Shown piece by piece: positions 32,698 through 40,625 of a stretch of 60,947 bases of DNA. The stretch comes from Oscillospiraceae bacterium (GTDB lineage: Bacteria; Bacillota; Clostridia; Oscillospirales; Oscillospiraceae). Below the pieces are notes generated by a model, which saw only the letters and a list, made by a program, of their open reading frames with translations, was not told the DNA's origin and did not search any database. Numbering within the stretch: position 1 is the first letter of the stretch; every line of letters begins with the position of its first letter. A program made the translations under genes and the position numbers. The stretch covers positions 1 through 60,947 of the forward strand of contig CACYWG010000010.1 in assembly GCA_902778115.1 (NCBI GenBank), read 5' to 3'.

Positions 32698-34634
32698 AGC
32701 TGTTTTTCCTGTTTCTGCGGCGCCAGGCTCTCGCGGTAGAGGCCCAGCAGCCGCACCAGACTCTGGGAGCGCGGCAGCAGCTCGTCAAAGCCGGGGATCG
32801 AGCCGTCCACATTGTCGCAGAGCCAGTCCATACGCATGATTTCCTCCGGGCTGAGCGCGGTCTTTCCGTCGCAGCGCAGCAGACCGCTCTGGTCGCGGAT
32901 CTCGGCGCAGAAGGGGTCCACCGTGCCGTTCAGGATGCCCTTGCGCAGGATCTCCGCCAGGCTCGTCACACCCGCCGGGAGGCTTTCGCTCAGCTTCACG
33001 TCCACGACGCCGCTGGCCATGCCCCACCAGTAGTTGATGGCCTTGCTGCTCTCCTCCCAGCTGCCGTCGAGCACCGATTCCACGATCTGCTCGTACATCG
33101 CGCCCCACTGCCAGCAGGGCATCGCCAGCGGCAGCAGACCGCCGTCCGGCTCCAGCTGATACAGGCCGTAGTCCAGCGCGCAGTGCGCCGTCGCCTCCTC
33201 GCCGGATTCCCGGTTGGAGATGACGGTGACGCCGCTCTGTCTCAGCTCTGCGATCGGATCGCCGCCCGTGCAGGACCAGACCAGCTTCACCCGCACGCGG
33301 GGATTAGCCATCCGCGCGCCGAGGGCGAAGGCGTTGATGCCCGCGGGCGTGCCGAAGATCGGATAATTGGCCACATAGCCCACCAGATTGTTGTCCGCCA
33401 TCGCGCCGGCCACGGCGCCGGCGACGAACTTGCACTCATAGATGCGGCTGTAGTAGCTGCGCACGCCGGGATAGGGCTGCGAAAGCCCACAGTTGAGCAC
33501 CTTGACGTTTTTGTACTTCGCGGCGATCTTGCGGCAGGCGTCGATCATGGGCGGGGTGGTGGCGAAGATGATCTTCGCGTCCTGCTCCACAGCCGTCTCC
33601 ATGGCCTTTTCATAGTCCCGGTTCTCGGCCAGGATGACCTTGACGTCCACCTTCGAGCCGAGCGTTTCCTCCAGCTGCTGCCGCCCCTGGTCGTGGGCGC
33701 GGGTCCAGGCGCTTTTTTCCATCGGGAAGCCGTAAATGAAGGCCACCGTAACCGACGAGGGCCGCGTCACGTTCAGGATCCTGGACACAAGGCCCTTTTC
33801 CTTTTCGGGCGGCTGGGTGGATACCTCGATCGGCGCGTCTTCTTTGGTCGCCCGGATGTCGGGCAGCAGGCGCTCCAGTTTTTTGCTCAGCTCCGCCGTG
33901 GTCTTTTCCTTGATGTCTGCGAAGGAATAGACCTCCAGCCAGGTCAACAGCGCCTCGGCCGGCGTGATGTCCGCCTCGTCGGCCTTCAGCCGGTCCAGCG
34001 CGTCACGGAAGTGCGTAAAGCCCGCGCGGAAGCTGCGCCGCTCGTCCTCGGTCCAGACGTGGTCGGGCTCCATGCCCAGCGCCGCCTGCAGGCGGGCATA
34101 GGCGCCCGGCTTGCGGAAGCTGACGCTGTACTGCCCGGACAGGCGGTAAAAGTCGAGAAATTCATAGTAAGCGCGGATCTCCGGCTCCTCGCTCGGCGCG
34201 GGGATCATCCGCGTCACGAGGCCCGGGACGCTCGGCGCGCCGAAGCTCTTGAGCACGCTGGCGCGCTTGTTGCCCTCCTGGACATAGAAGCTGCCCAGGT
34301 ACTCAAAGCATTTGATCGGGTCGCGGATGCCCTCGTCGCTCAGATGCGCGTCGCACAGCGAGATCCACTTCATGCCGAACTCCGACTCCGCGCCGAGCAG
34401 CGGCATGAAGTTGCCGGCCAGGGCGGCCATCCGCCCGGCGCTCTTGGTGCCGACGATCAGCTCGCTCGGGATATTGACCAGGCCGAGCTCCTCCTGCCGG
34501 ACGATCGTCTGCTCTTCCAGCAGATTGTCGAGCACGGCCGGGTAGGGATCCAGTCCCTGGCTCTCCGCCGTTTTATAATATTTCTGTCCGCTTTTCAGGG
34601 CCTTCGCATACTGTTCCAACGCTGCCTGACTCAT
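32694..34634 (-). CDS. ParB-like domain fused to BMP/PnrA-type binding domain, cytoplasmic
   Basis: A 646-residue protein joining two unrelated domains. Residues about 30-150 contain YVQEGNKRASVLKSFGAPSVPG, cited here by its core EGNKRASVLK (near 115), which matches the ParB/sulfiredoxin-type fold. Residues about 305-640 form a BMP (PnrA/TmpC/Med) periplasmic-binding-type domain starting VAFIYGFPMEKSAWTRAHDQG. There is no signal peptide or lipobox, so unlike ordinary BMP nucleoside receptors it should stay in the cytoplasm, as Med of Bacillus may. ATG at 34632-34634 with GGAGG. No ABC-transporter genes are adjacent; a phosphoesterase follows. It may sense a nucleoside-like ligand and act on DNA or nucleotides, but that is inference. 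Confidence 0.75.
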   Translation of the reverse strand: MSQAALEQYAKALKSGQKYYKTAESQGLDPYPAVLDNLLEEQTIVRQEELGLVNIPSELIVGTKSAGRMAALAGNFMPLLGAESEFGMKWISLCDAHLSDEGIRDPIKCFEYLGSFYVQEGNKRASVLKSFGAPSVPGLVTRMIPAPSEEPEIRAYYEFLDFYRLSGQYSVSFRKPGAYARLQAALGMEPDHVWTEDERRSFRAGFTHFRDALDRLKADEADITPAEALLTWLEVYSFADIKEKTTAELSKKLERLLPDIRATKEDAPIEVSTQPPEKEKGLVSRILNVTRPSSVTVAFIYGFPMEKSAWTRAHDQGRQQLEETLGSKVDVKVILAENRDYEKAMETAVEQDAKIIFATTPPMIDACRKIAAKYKNVKVLNCGLSQPYPGVRSYYSRIYECKFVAGAVAGAMADNNLVGYVANYPIFGTPAGINAFALGARMANPRVRVKLVWSCTGGDPIAELRQSGVTVISNRESGEEATAHCALDYGLYQLEPDGGLLPLAMPCWQWGAMYEQIVESVLDGSWEESSKAINYWWGMASGVVDVKLSESLPAGVTSLAEILRKGILNGTVDPFCAEIRDQSGLLRCDGKTALSPEEIMRMDWLCDNVDGSIPGFDELLPRSQSLVRLLGLYRESLAPQKQEKQL

Positions 34635-34672
34635 GATCGGCCCTCCTTTGATCCATTTTTTGATGTCAAGTG

Positions 34673-34701
34673 ATGATACACCAGATCCCTGCGGAATACA
34701 A
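34673..34701 (-). promoter_or_regulatory. promoter of ParB-like/BMP gene
   Basis: Minus-strand TTGTAT (34696-34701), 17-base spacer, TATCAT (34673-34678), about 40 bases upstream of the start. Confidence 0.6.
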
Positions 34702-34778
34702 GAGCAAGACAGCGATAAATTGCCGGTAAACTGCACAAAAATTGCGCCCGGCGGCCTGGTTTTTCCGCCGTCGTCCGG

Positions 34779-34807
34779 TTGAATCGCGGCGCGATCTGTG
34801 CTACAGT
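34779..34807 (+). promoter_or_regulatory. promoter of C69 dipeptidase gene
   Basis: TTGAAT (34779-34784), 17-base spacer, TACAGT (34802-34807), about 52 bases upstream of the start. Confidence 0.65.
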
Positions 34808-34858
34808 AGAGCCATCGAAACATGCGCATGCTCTCATGCGCCGAAGGAGGATGCATCC

Positions 34859-36319
34859 ATGCCCTGCACAACCGTTCTGGTCGGCAAAAAGGCCAGCCAT
34901 GACCGCTCCACGATGATCGCCCGCACGGACGACGGCCATTTTGACGTCAAAAAACTGATCGTGGTCGATCCCAAGCAGCAGAAGAAGCGCTACAAGAGCG
35001 TGCTCTCCCACGTGGAGATCGAGCTGCCGGACCATCCGCTGCGCTATACCGCCTGTCCCAGCGTGGACCCGAAGGACGGCGTCTGGGCGGCCACCGGCAT
35101 CAATGAGGCCAACGTCGGCATCACCGCCACCGAGACCATCACCTCCAATCCCCGCGTGCTCGCCGCCGACCCGCTGGTGGAGCTGAAAAAGGCCAAAGGC
35201 CGCGAGAAAGAAGTGCCCGGCGGCATCGGCGAGGAGGACATCGTCGTGCTCGTGCTGCCGTATATCCGTTCGGCCCGCGAGGGCGTGGAGCGGCTGGCCT
35301 CGCTTCTGGAGCGCTACGGCACCTACGAATCCAACGGCATCGCCTTCAACGACGAAAACGAGATCTGGTGGATGGAGACCATCGGCGGCCATCACTGGAT
35401 CGCCCGGCGCGTGCCGGACGAGGTCGTCGTCATCAATCCCAACCAGTTCGGCATGGACGGCTTCGACCTGGACGACGCCTTTGGCGCGCAGAAAGATCAC
35501 ATGTGCTCGAAGGACCTGCGCGAATTCATCCGCGACAACCGTCTGGATCTGAATCAGAAGGGCGCCTTCAACCCGCGCGACGTCTTCGGCTCCCACACCG
35601 ACATGGACCACATCTACAACACCCCGCGCGCCTGGTTCATGGGCCGCTTCCTCTGCCCCTTCTCCCACCGCTGGGACGGCCCGGACGCCGAATTCGGTCC
35701 GGAGAGCGACAACATCCCCTGGGCCCTGGTGCCCGACCGGAAGATCGCCGTGGAGGATGTGAAATATCTGCTCTCCTCGCACTATCAGGGCACGCCCTAT
35801 AACCCCTACTCCAGTCAGGACAGCGGCAAACGCGGCATGTACCGCTCCATCGGCATCAACCGCACCGGCGTCACCGCCGTGTGCCAGATCCGCAGCGGCG
35901 TGCCGCATGAGCTGCAGGGCGTCGAATGGCTCAGCTTCGGCTCGACGACCTTCGCTGCGATGCTGCCGCTGTATACGAACGTCGCGAAGATGCCGGATTA
36001 CGTCAGCAAAGTGACGCTGGACACCTCCACGGAGAACTTTTACTGGAGCAGCCGCCTGATCGGGGCGCTGGCCGATCCCAACTACGCCTCCTGCATCCAG
36101 AACATCGAGCGCTATCAGAACGCTGTGTTCGTCAAGGGCCGCCGCCTGCTGCTGGAATACGACCGCAAGATGACCGAAAGCGGCGATTTCTCGCTGGCCG
36201 CCGAGGCAAACGAAGCCCTCTGCCGCATGGCGAAGGAGCAGACCGCCGACACGCTGGGCAAGGTGCTCGCCGAAGCAAGCCAGCGCATGAAAAACGGCTA
36301 CAACCGCGCCGACAACTGA
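34859..36319 (+). CDS. C69-family dipeptidase (PepD-like Ntn hydrolase)
   Basis: A 486-residue peptidase of family C69, cleaving dipeptides of broad specificity. The N-terminal nucleophile cysteine is Cys3 in MPCTTVLVGKKAS, which must be exposed by trimming Met-Pro; typical C69 motifs follow (STMIARTDDG, ATGINEANVGITATET, EIWWMETIGGHHWIARRVPD, cited in part). The start at 34859 has AGGAGG eight bases upstream and places the nucleophile correctly; longer readings from 34742 would bury it. No signal peptide, so the enzyme is cytoplasmic and would complete amino-acid recovery from peptides. Monocistronic. Confidence 0.92.
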   Translation: MPCTTVLVGKKASHDRSTMIARTDDGHFDVKKLIVVDPKQQKKRYKSVLSHVEIELPDHPLRYTACPSVDPKDGVWAATGINEANVGITATETITSNPRVLAADPLVELKKAKGREKEVPGGIGEEDIVVLVLPYIRSAREGVERLASLLERYGTYESNGIAFNDENEIWWMETIGGHHWIARRVPDEVVVINPNQFGMDGFDLDDAFGAQKDHMCSKDLREFIRDNRLDLNQKGAFNPRDVFGSHTDMDHIYNTPRAWFMGRFLCPFSHRWDGPDAEFGPESDNIPWALVPDRKIAVEDVKYLLSSHYQGTPYNPYSSQDSGKRGMYRSIGINRTGVTAVCQIRSGVPHELQGVEWLSFGSTTFAAMLPLYTNVAKMPDYVSKVTLDTSTENFYWSSRLIGALADPNYASCIQNIERYQNAVFVKGRRLLLEYDRKMTESGDFSLAAEANEALCRMAKEQTADTLGKVLAEASQRMKNGYNRADN

Positions 36320-36358
36320 GGCGCGGCGCGATTATTGCGTTCTTTTCCCTCATTTGGA

Positions 36359-36390
36359 AAGCCCGCCGGGTATGCCCGGCGGGCTTGTCT
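36359..36390 (+). terminator. terminator of dipeptidase gene
   Basis: A 12-base-pair stem AAGCCCGCCGGG with its complement, followed by GTCTTCTCTT. Confidence 0.75.
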
Positions 36391-36394
36391 TCTC

Positions 36395-36423
36395 TTGACA
36401 AAAGAGGACAAATCAATTAGAAT
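36395..36423 (+). promoter_or_regulatory. promoter of nitrite reductase locus
   Basis: Perfect TTGACA (36395-36400), 17-base spacer, TAGAAT (36418-36423), about 53 bases upstream of the start. I see no clear FNR- or Nar-type operator. Confidence 0.75.
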
Positions 36424-36475
36424 GAATTTTGTATAAACTGTCGAGTATTCTGATCATCCATATCGGAGGACAGCC

Positions 36476-38110
36476 ATGAAAAAGTGGAAGAAACTCATGC
36501 GAAACCTGCACAGCGACAGCAAAAAGCTCCGCAGAGAAGCACGCGCCGATCTGATCGGCCTGTGCTGCGCGCTTTTCCTCGTCGTTGTCGCCATTGCCGG
36601 CATAATCGTCGCCAATATCCCCGCCCGGGCCGGCGTGAAGGACAGCGAAGTGCCCGAAACCGCGCTCACCCTGGTCGGCACCGCGCCCGGCCGCAATGAC
36701 GACATCACCGTGACCGTCGTCGCCGACAACGAGAAGATCTACCAGATCAAGGTGGACGAGCACAAAGAGACCGACGGCATCGGCTCCGAAGCCGTCAAGC
36801 AGCTGCCCGCCAAGATCTTCCAGGCGCAGAGTCTGAAGGTCGACGCGATCTCCGGCGCCACCATCAGCTCCAACGGCATCAAAAACGCCATCATCAAGGC
36901 CCTCGACGAGGGCGGCATCAAGCCCGTGACCTTCGGCGGCTCCGTCGTCAAGGTCGAGACCGTGGCCGAGAAGGTGCAGACGCATTCCGGCGTGACGGTG
37001 ACCCTGGCCAAGGACTGGTCCGACGAATACCCCTATATCTACGCCAGCTGGGATTCCACCAAGGAGAACAGCGAAGTGACCGACTACCTGGTCGATTACC
37101 CGATGCTGAAGACCCTCTATGAGCCCTACGGCTTCTCCAAGGACTACAAGGCCGCCCGCGGCCACGCCTACACGCTGGAGGACGTCGTGGAGACCAAGCG
37201 CACCGGCGAAAACTCCAAGGCCAGCTGCTGGACCTGCAAGACCCCGCAGTTCACCAACATGGTCAACGAGCAGGGCATCGAGGTCTACGGCGGCTCCTTC
37301 ATGGAGCTTGTCAACGTTCTCACCGAGCCCATCAGCTGCTACACCTGCCACGCCAACACCCCCGGCGTCGTCACCGTGACCCACACCTATCTGATCGATG
37401 GCGTGGGCGAAGACTTTGAGAGCATCGACGCTGCCAACCTCGCCTGCGGCCAGTGCCACAACGAGTACTTCTTCGACCCCGGCAACGGCGGCGCCACCAC
37501 CCTGCCGCACACGAGCCTGGCCAGCATGAGCCCGGACGATATCCTCGCCTTCTATAACGACGGCTCCAACTTCCCGGACGGCGAGCCCTTCGCCGACTAC
37601 ACCAATCCGCGCACCGGCGTGCGCCAGATCAAGGTGCAGCACCCTGAGATTGAGACCTTCCTGGGCGAGGGAAGCCAGCACCGCGGCGACTACACCTGCG
37701 CCGACTGCCATATGGCCATGGCCGAGGCCGAGGACGGCACCGTCTACAAGGATCACAGCCTCATCAGTCCCCTGGACAATCCCGCGCTGATCGAGAATGA
37801 GTGCTCCAAGTGCCATGAAGACCTCGTCGCCGAGGTGCGCGCCGAGCAGGAACGCATCGAAGCGCGGACCTACTCCATCGGCTACGAGCTCGAGTTTTTG
37901 ACCGAGCGCCTGGCCAAGGCCGTGGAGGACAATGAGCTGAGCGATGAGGATCTGGCCGCTGTCCGCTCCCTCGCCAGAGACGCGCAGTTCTACTGGGACT
38001 TTGTCTTTGTCGAGAACGCCGAGGGCGTCCATAACCCGAAGCTCACCGATTACTGCCTCGACATGGCCGAGAAGCTCTGCAACCAGGCCCTGGGCATGTT
38101 CCAGCGCTGA
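36476..38110 (+). CDS. FMN-binding domain fused to pentaheme cytochrome c nitrite reductase (NrfA-like)
   Basis: A 544-residue membrane-anchored reductase, expected to reduce nitrite to ammonium outside the membrane. A helix (about 26-47) is followed by an FMN_bind domain (about 65-145) with the covalent-flavin motif SGATIS (Thr129). The NrfA part then has five heme sites: CWTCK (251-255, the lysine-ligated catalytic heme), CYTCH (288-292), CGQCH (324-328), CADCH (408-412) and CSKCH (443-447). The calcium/active-site stretch KVQHPE (386-391, His389) and EYF after heme 3 match NrfA. No nrfH lies nearby; the flavin domain probably supplies electrons instead. ResB and CcsA for heme attachment follow. 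Flavinylation would need ApbE, not in this window. Confidence 0.9.
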   Translation: MKKWKKLMRNLHSDSKKLRREARADLIGLCCALFLVVVAIAGIIVANIPARAGVKDSEVPETALTLVGTAPGRNDDITVTVVADNEKIYQIKVDEHKETDGIGSEAVKQLPAKIFQAQSLKVDAISGATISSNGIKNAIIKALDEGGIKPVTFGGSVVKVETVAEKVQTHSGVTVTLAKDWSDEYPYIYASWDSTKENSEVTDYLVDYPMLKTLYEPYGFSKDYKAARGHAYTLEDVVETKRTGENSKASCWTCKTPQFTNMVNEQGIEVYGGSFMELVNVLTEPISCYTCHANTPGVVTVTHTYLIDGVGEDFESIDAANLACGQCHNEYFFDPGNGGATTLPHTSLASMSPDDILAFYNDGSNFPDGEPFADYTNPRTGVRQIKVQHPEIETFLGEGSQHRGDYTCADCHMAMAEAEDGTVYKDHSLISPLDNPALIENECSKCHEDLVAEVRAEQERIEARTYSIGYELEFLTERLAKAVEDNELSDEDLAAVRSLARDAQFYWDFVFVENAEGVHNPKLTDYCLDMAEKLCNQALGMFQR

Positions 38111-38132
38111 TTTCCCCTTCCGTCACGAAATC

Positions 38133-38164
38133 GCCGCCCGCCCTGTGGGGCGGGCGGCTTTCTA
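38133..38164 (+). terminator. hairpin between the nitrite reductase and resB genes
   Basis: A perfect 11-base-pair stem (38133-38143 with 38148-38158) and TTTCTATTT after it. The weak T-run suggests partial termination, letting less ResB and CcsA than reductase be made. Confidence 0.65.
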
Positions 38165-38179
38165 TTTGGAGACGATAGC

Positions 38180-39430
38180 ATGAAAAAGATCCTCAACTAT
38201 CTGCGATCGATGCGCTTCGGCATCCTGCTGCTGATCCTGATCGCCGTCTTTTCCATCGTCGGCTCGGTCATCCCGCAGGGAAAAGAACTGAGCTGGTATG
38301 TGGAGAATTATCCGAACATCCACCCCGCGCTGCTGATCCTCCAGTTTCACCGGATCTTCAAGAGCTGGTACTTCGTCCTGCTGCTGGTCCTGCTGTGCCT
38401 GAATCTGACGCTCTGCTCCGTGCTGCGCATCTTTTCCGTCGTCATGGCCTCGAAAACCGAGCTTGCCGACACGGCCCGGCTGCCGGTCGTCCGCCTGCCG
38501 CAGGCGGGACGGGAGCTTCTGGAGCAGCACCTGGCCGATACCCGCTGCCGCCGCGCAGATTTCGGCGAAACACGGGTATACTGCAAGCGCCGCTTCGGGC
38601 GCTACGGCAGCTTTGTCACGCACCTTGCCATTTTGCTGACCGTGCTCTTCGGCGCGGCGGCGCTGTATCTGCCCCAGGTCTTCGACCGGGACTGCATGCC
38701 CGGCGAGAGCGTGCTGCTTCCGGCGAAAGACGGCGCCGCGGCCTTCTCCGTCGGCTCCTTCCGCGCCACCGACGAAAGCGGGCGTCTGGATTTCACCAGT
38801 GAGCTGACCATCACCCTGCCCGACGGGCGCAGCAAAAGCGGCGAGATCAGCGTCAACCATCCGATGAGCTTCGGCCCCTACAAGGTCTATCAGCAGACCT
38901 ACGGCACGGCCGGCTCCATCACCGTGACCAATCTCAATAACGGCGGCTCGGATACCTTTACAATGACGGAGCTGTCCTTCCTCTCGATGGACAACGTCAG
39001 CGGCGTCTGGTTCGTCGCGCTGTATCCGGACTACATTCTGAACCCCGACGGGAACATCATGCCCGTGGACACCGGCGACCGGAGCTATCCCCACCCCGTC
39101 TACTATGTGCAGACCGTGGAGGGCGAAACCAAGGCCATGCGCCTAATGCAGCCGGGCGACGTGATCGAGATTGCGCCGCTGCGCTTTACCTTCAACGATC
39201 CCGTGTCTTACCCCGGTCTTCGCATCAAGCATACGCCGCAGCTGGTCAACGCCCTGCTGATCGCCTGCTTTGCGCTGATGATCGCCGGTCTGACGGTCAC
39301 CTTTTTCCTGCCGCCGGTGCTGGTCAAGGTCGACGACGAGGGCTACGCCGTCGGCGGTCCGAAGCCGGAGGGCACACGTATCGAACTGCAGGCGCTGCTG
39401 CAGGATGACAGCAAGGAGGACTCTGTATGA
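38180..39430 (+). CDS. resB: ResB/Ccs1-family cytochrome c biogenesis protein
   Basis: A 416-residue membrane protein of system II cytochrome c maturation, which with CcsA moves heme across the membrane and joins it to CxxCH apocytochromes. Helices lie at about 14-34, 56-82, 145-170 and 355-380, with a large outside domain (about 175-350) between the third and fourth, as in the family. SMRFGILLLILIAVFSIVGSVIPQG near the N-terminus is typical. The start follows GGAGAC seven bases upstream. It overlaps ccsA by four bases. Placement after a multiheme reductase shows a dedicated maturation role. Confidence 0.9.
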   Translation: MKKILNYLRSMRFGILLLILIAVFSIVGSVIPQGKELSWYVENYPNIHPALLILQFHRIFKSWYFVLLLVLLCLNLTLCSVLRIFSVVMASKTELADTARLPVVRLPQAGRELLEQHLADTRCRRADFGETRVYCKRRFGRYGSFVTHLAILLTVLFGAAALYLPQVFDRDCMPGESVLLPAKDGAAAFSVGSFRATDESGRLDFTSELTITLPDGRSKSGEISVNHPMSFGPYKVYQQTYGTAGSITVTNLNNGGSDTFTMTELSFLSMDNVSGVWFVALYPDYILNPDGNIMPVDTGDRSYPHPVYYVQTVEGETKAMRLMQPGDVIEIAPLRFTFNDPVSYPGLRIKHTPQLVNALLIACFALMIAGLTVTFFLPPVLVKVDDEGYAVGGPKPEGTRIELQALLQDDSKEDSV

Positions 39431-40215
39431 ATATTCTGTTTTTCGTCGTGCTCGGCCTGTATTTTCTGGCCGTGATCCTGCAATTCTCCGGCACGGCCTT
39501 CAAAAAGGACACGCTGACGAAGGGCGCCTGGTGGCTGTTCGTGATCGCCTTTGCCCTGCAGACCCTGTTTCTGGTGCTGCGCGGCGCGATTGCTCACCGG
39601 CTGCCGCTGTCGAACCAGTTTGAGTTTGCCAACGCCTTCGCCTGGGGCATCGCGCTGCTGCTGATCGTTGTGCGCGGAAAGCTCCACGCCGAGTGGCTGA
39701 GCGTCGCCGCGATGCCAGCGGCGCTGCTGGTGCTCAGCTACGCCGCGCTGCAGCCCAAGGAGATCACCGAGCTGATGCCCGCGCTGCGCAGCGCCTGGTT
39801 CGGCATCCACATCGGCTCCGCCGTCTTCTCCTACGCCTCCTTCATTCTGGCCGGCTGCGTCGGACTGCGCTATGTCCTGATGCAGAAAAAGGGCGGCGCG
39901 GAGAAAAAGCGTCTGGCGCAGATGGACTATCTGATCTACCGCCTGGTCGGCTTCGGCTTCCTCTTTCTCACGATTGTGATCCTCTCCGGTGCGATCTGGG
40001 CCGAGCAGGCCTGGTCCGCCTTCTGGACCTGGGATCCCAAGGAGACCTGGGCGCTGATCACCTGGATCATCTATGCGGTGTATCTGCACCTGCGCCTGCG
40101 CCGGAAGAAGGACGCGAGCTTCCTGGCCTGGTACGTCATCATCGCCGTGCCGGTGGTGTTTTTCACCTTCGCCGGCGTCAACACGCTCCTGCCCGGCCTG
40201 CACTCTTACGGCTGA
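39427..40215 (+). CDS. ccsA: CcsA/ResC-family heme handling protein for cytochrome c maturation
   Basis: A 262-residue protein with about eight membrane helices. The external tryptophan-rich WWD signature is present as WSAFWTWDPKETWALITW (about 199-216), flanked by histidines (HRLPLSNQFEF near 60; HIGSAVFSYA near 130; NTLLPGLHSYG at the C-terminus) that bind heme in the family. Its ATG overlaps resB (ATGA), so the two halves of the synthetase are coupled. Maturing the CWTCK heme of NrfA normally requires a special lyase in some bacteria; here a single CcsA-ResB pair is the only candidate in sight. Confidence 0.92.
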   Translation: MNILFFVVLGLYFLAVILQFSGTAFKKDTLTKGAWWLFVIAFALQTLFLVLRGAIAHRLPLSNQFEFANAFAWGIALLLIVVRGKLHAEWLSVAAMPAALLVLSYAALQPKEITELMPALRSAWFGIHIGSAVFSYASFILAGCVGLRYVLMQKKGGAEKKRLAQMDYLIYRLVGFGFLFLTIVILSGAIWAEQAWSAFWTWDPKETWALITWIIYAVYLHLRLRRKKDASFLAWYVIIAVPVVFFTFAGVNTLLPGLHSYG

Positions 40216-40577
40216 TGAGTTTCAACGAAAACCCGCTTCGCTGGGCTTTTCGTTGAGGGGCTTCGCCCTGCTGCATGCACTCGCACGTCAAACGAAACTC
40301 GCTCCATTCCGCTTCCGCCAAGCGTGGCGAAAGCTGCATATTCTCTCCTTCCGTTTTCCTTTTCCATTTCAAAGCGCAATGCTTTGAAATGGAGAGGACG
40401 AGCAGCGAAGTGAGCGAGCTTTCGAGCTCACGAGGAAGCGAGACGATACGGAGCTTGTGAGGACGACGCACACTGGCAGGGCGCAAAGTGTGTTTTCCGA
40501 GGCGCATGTCCCCGGAAAACACGATTCGATTTCTTTTTTCGCTGCGGCGAAAAAACTCTGCGAGGCATTTCTTTATG
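40216..40577. other. gene-free, structure-rich 360-base intergenic region
   Basis: I find no plausible gene. It contains successive hairpins: TCAACGAAAACCC pairing with GGGCTTTTCGTTGA (40220-40256), CCATTTCAAAGC with GCTTTGAAATGG (40364-40393), GAGCTTTCGAGCTC (near 40420), GTGTTTTCC with GGAAAACAC (40489-40523) and TTTTTTCGCTGCGGCGAAAAAA (40533-40556). The first may end the ccsA transcript. The rest looks like a repetitive element or a structured RNA. Confidence 0.55.
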
Positions 40578-40615
40578 AAAAAAGCGGTGGATTCATCGAA
40601 TCCACCGCTTTTTTA
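40578..40615. terminator. bidirectional terminator between ccsA region and trxB
   Basis: AAAAAAGCGGTGGATTC and its complement around ATC, with an A-run on one side and a T-run on the other, ten bases from the trxB stop. Confidence 0.85.
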
Positions 40616-40625
40616 TTCTGTCCTT

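Noticed and set aside
36476..38110. An alternative call as a generic multiheme cytochrome
   Set aside because: The lysine-ligated CWTCK, the order of five hemes and KVQHPE near the active site are specific to NrfA, so a generic label would understate it.
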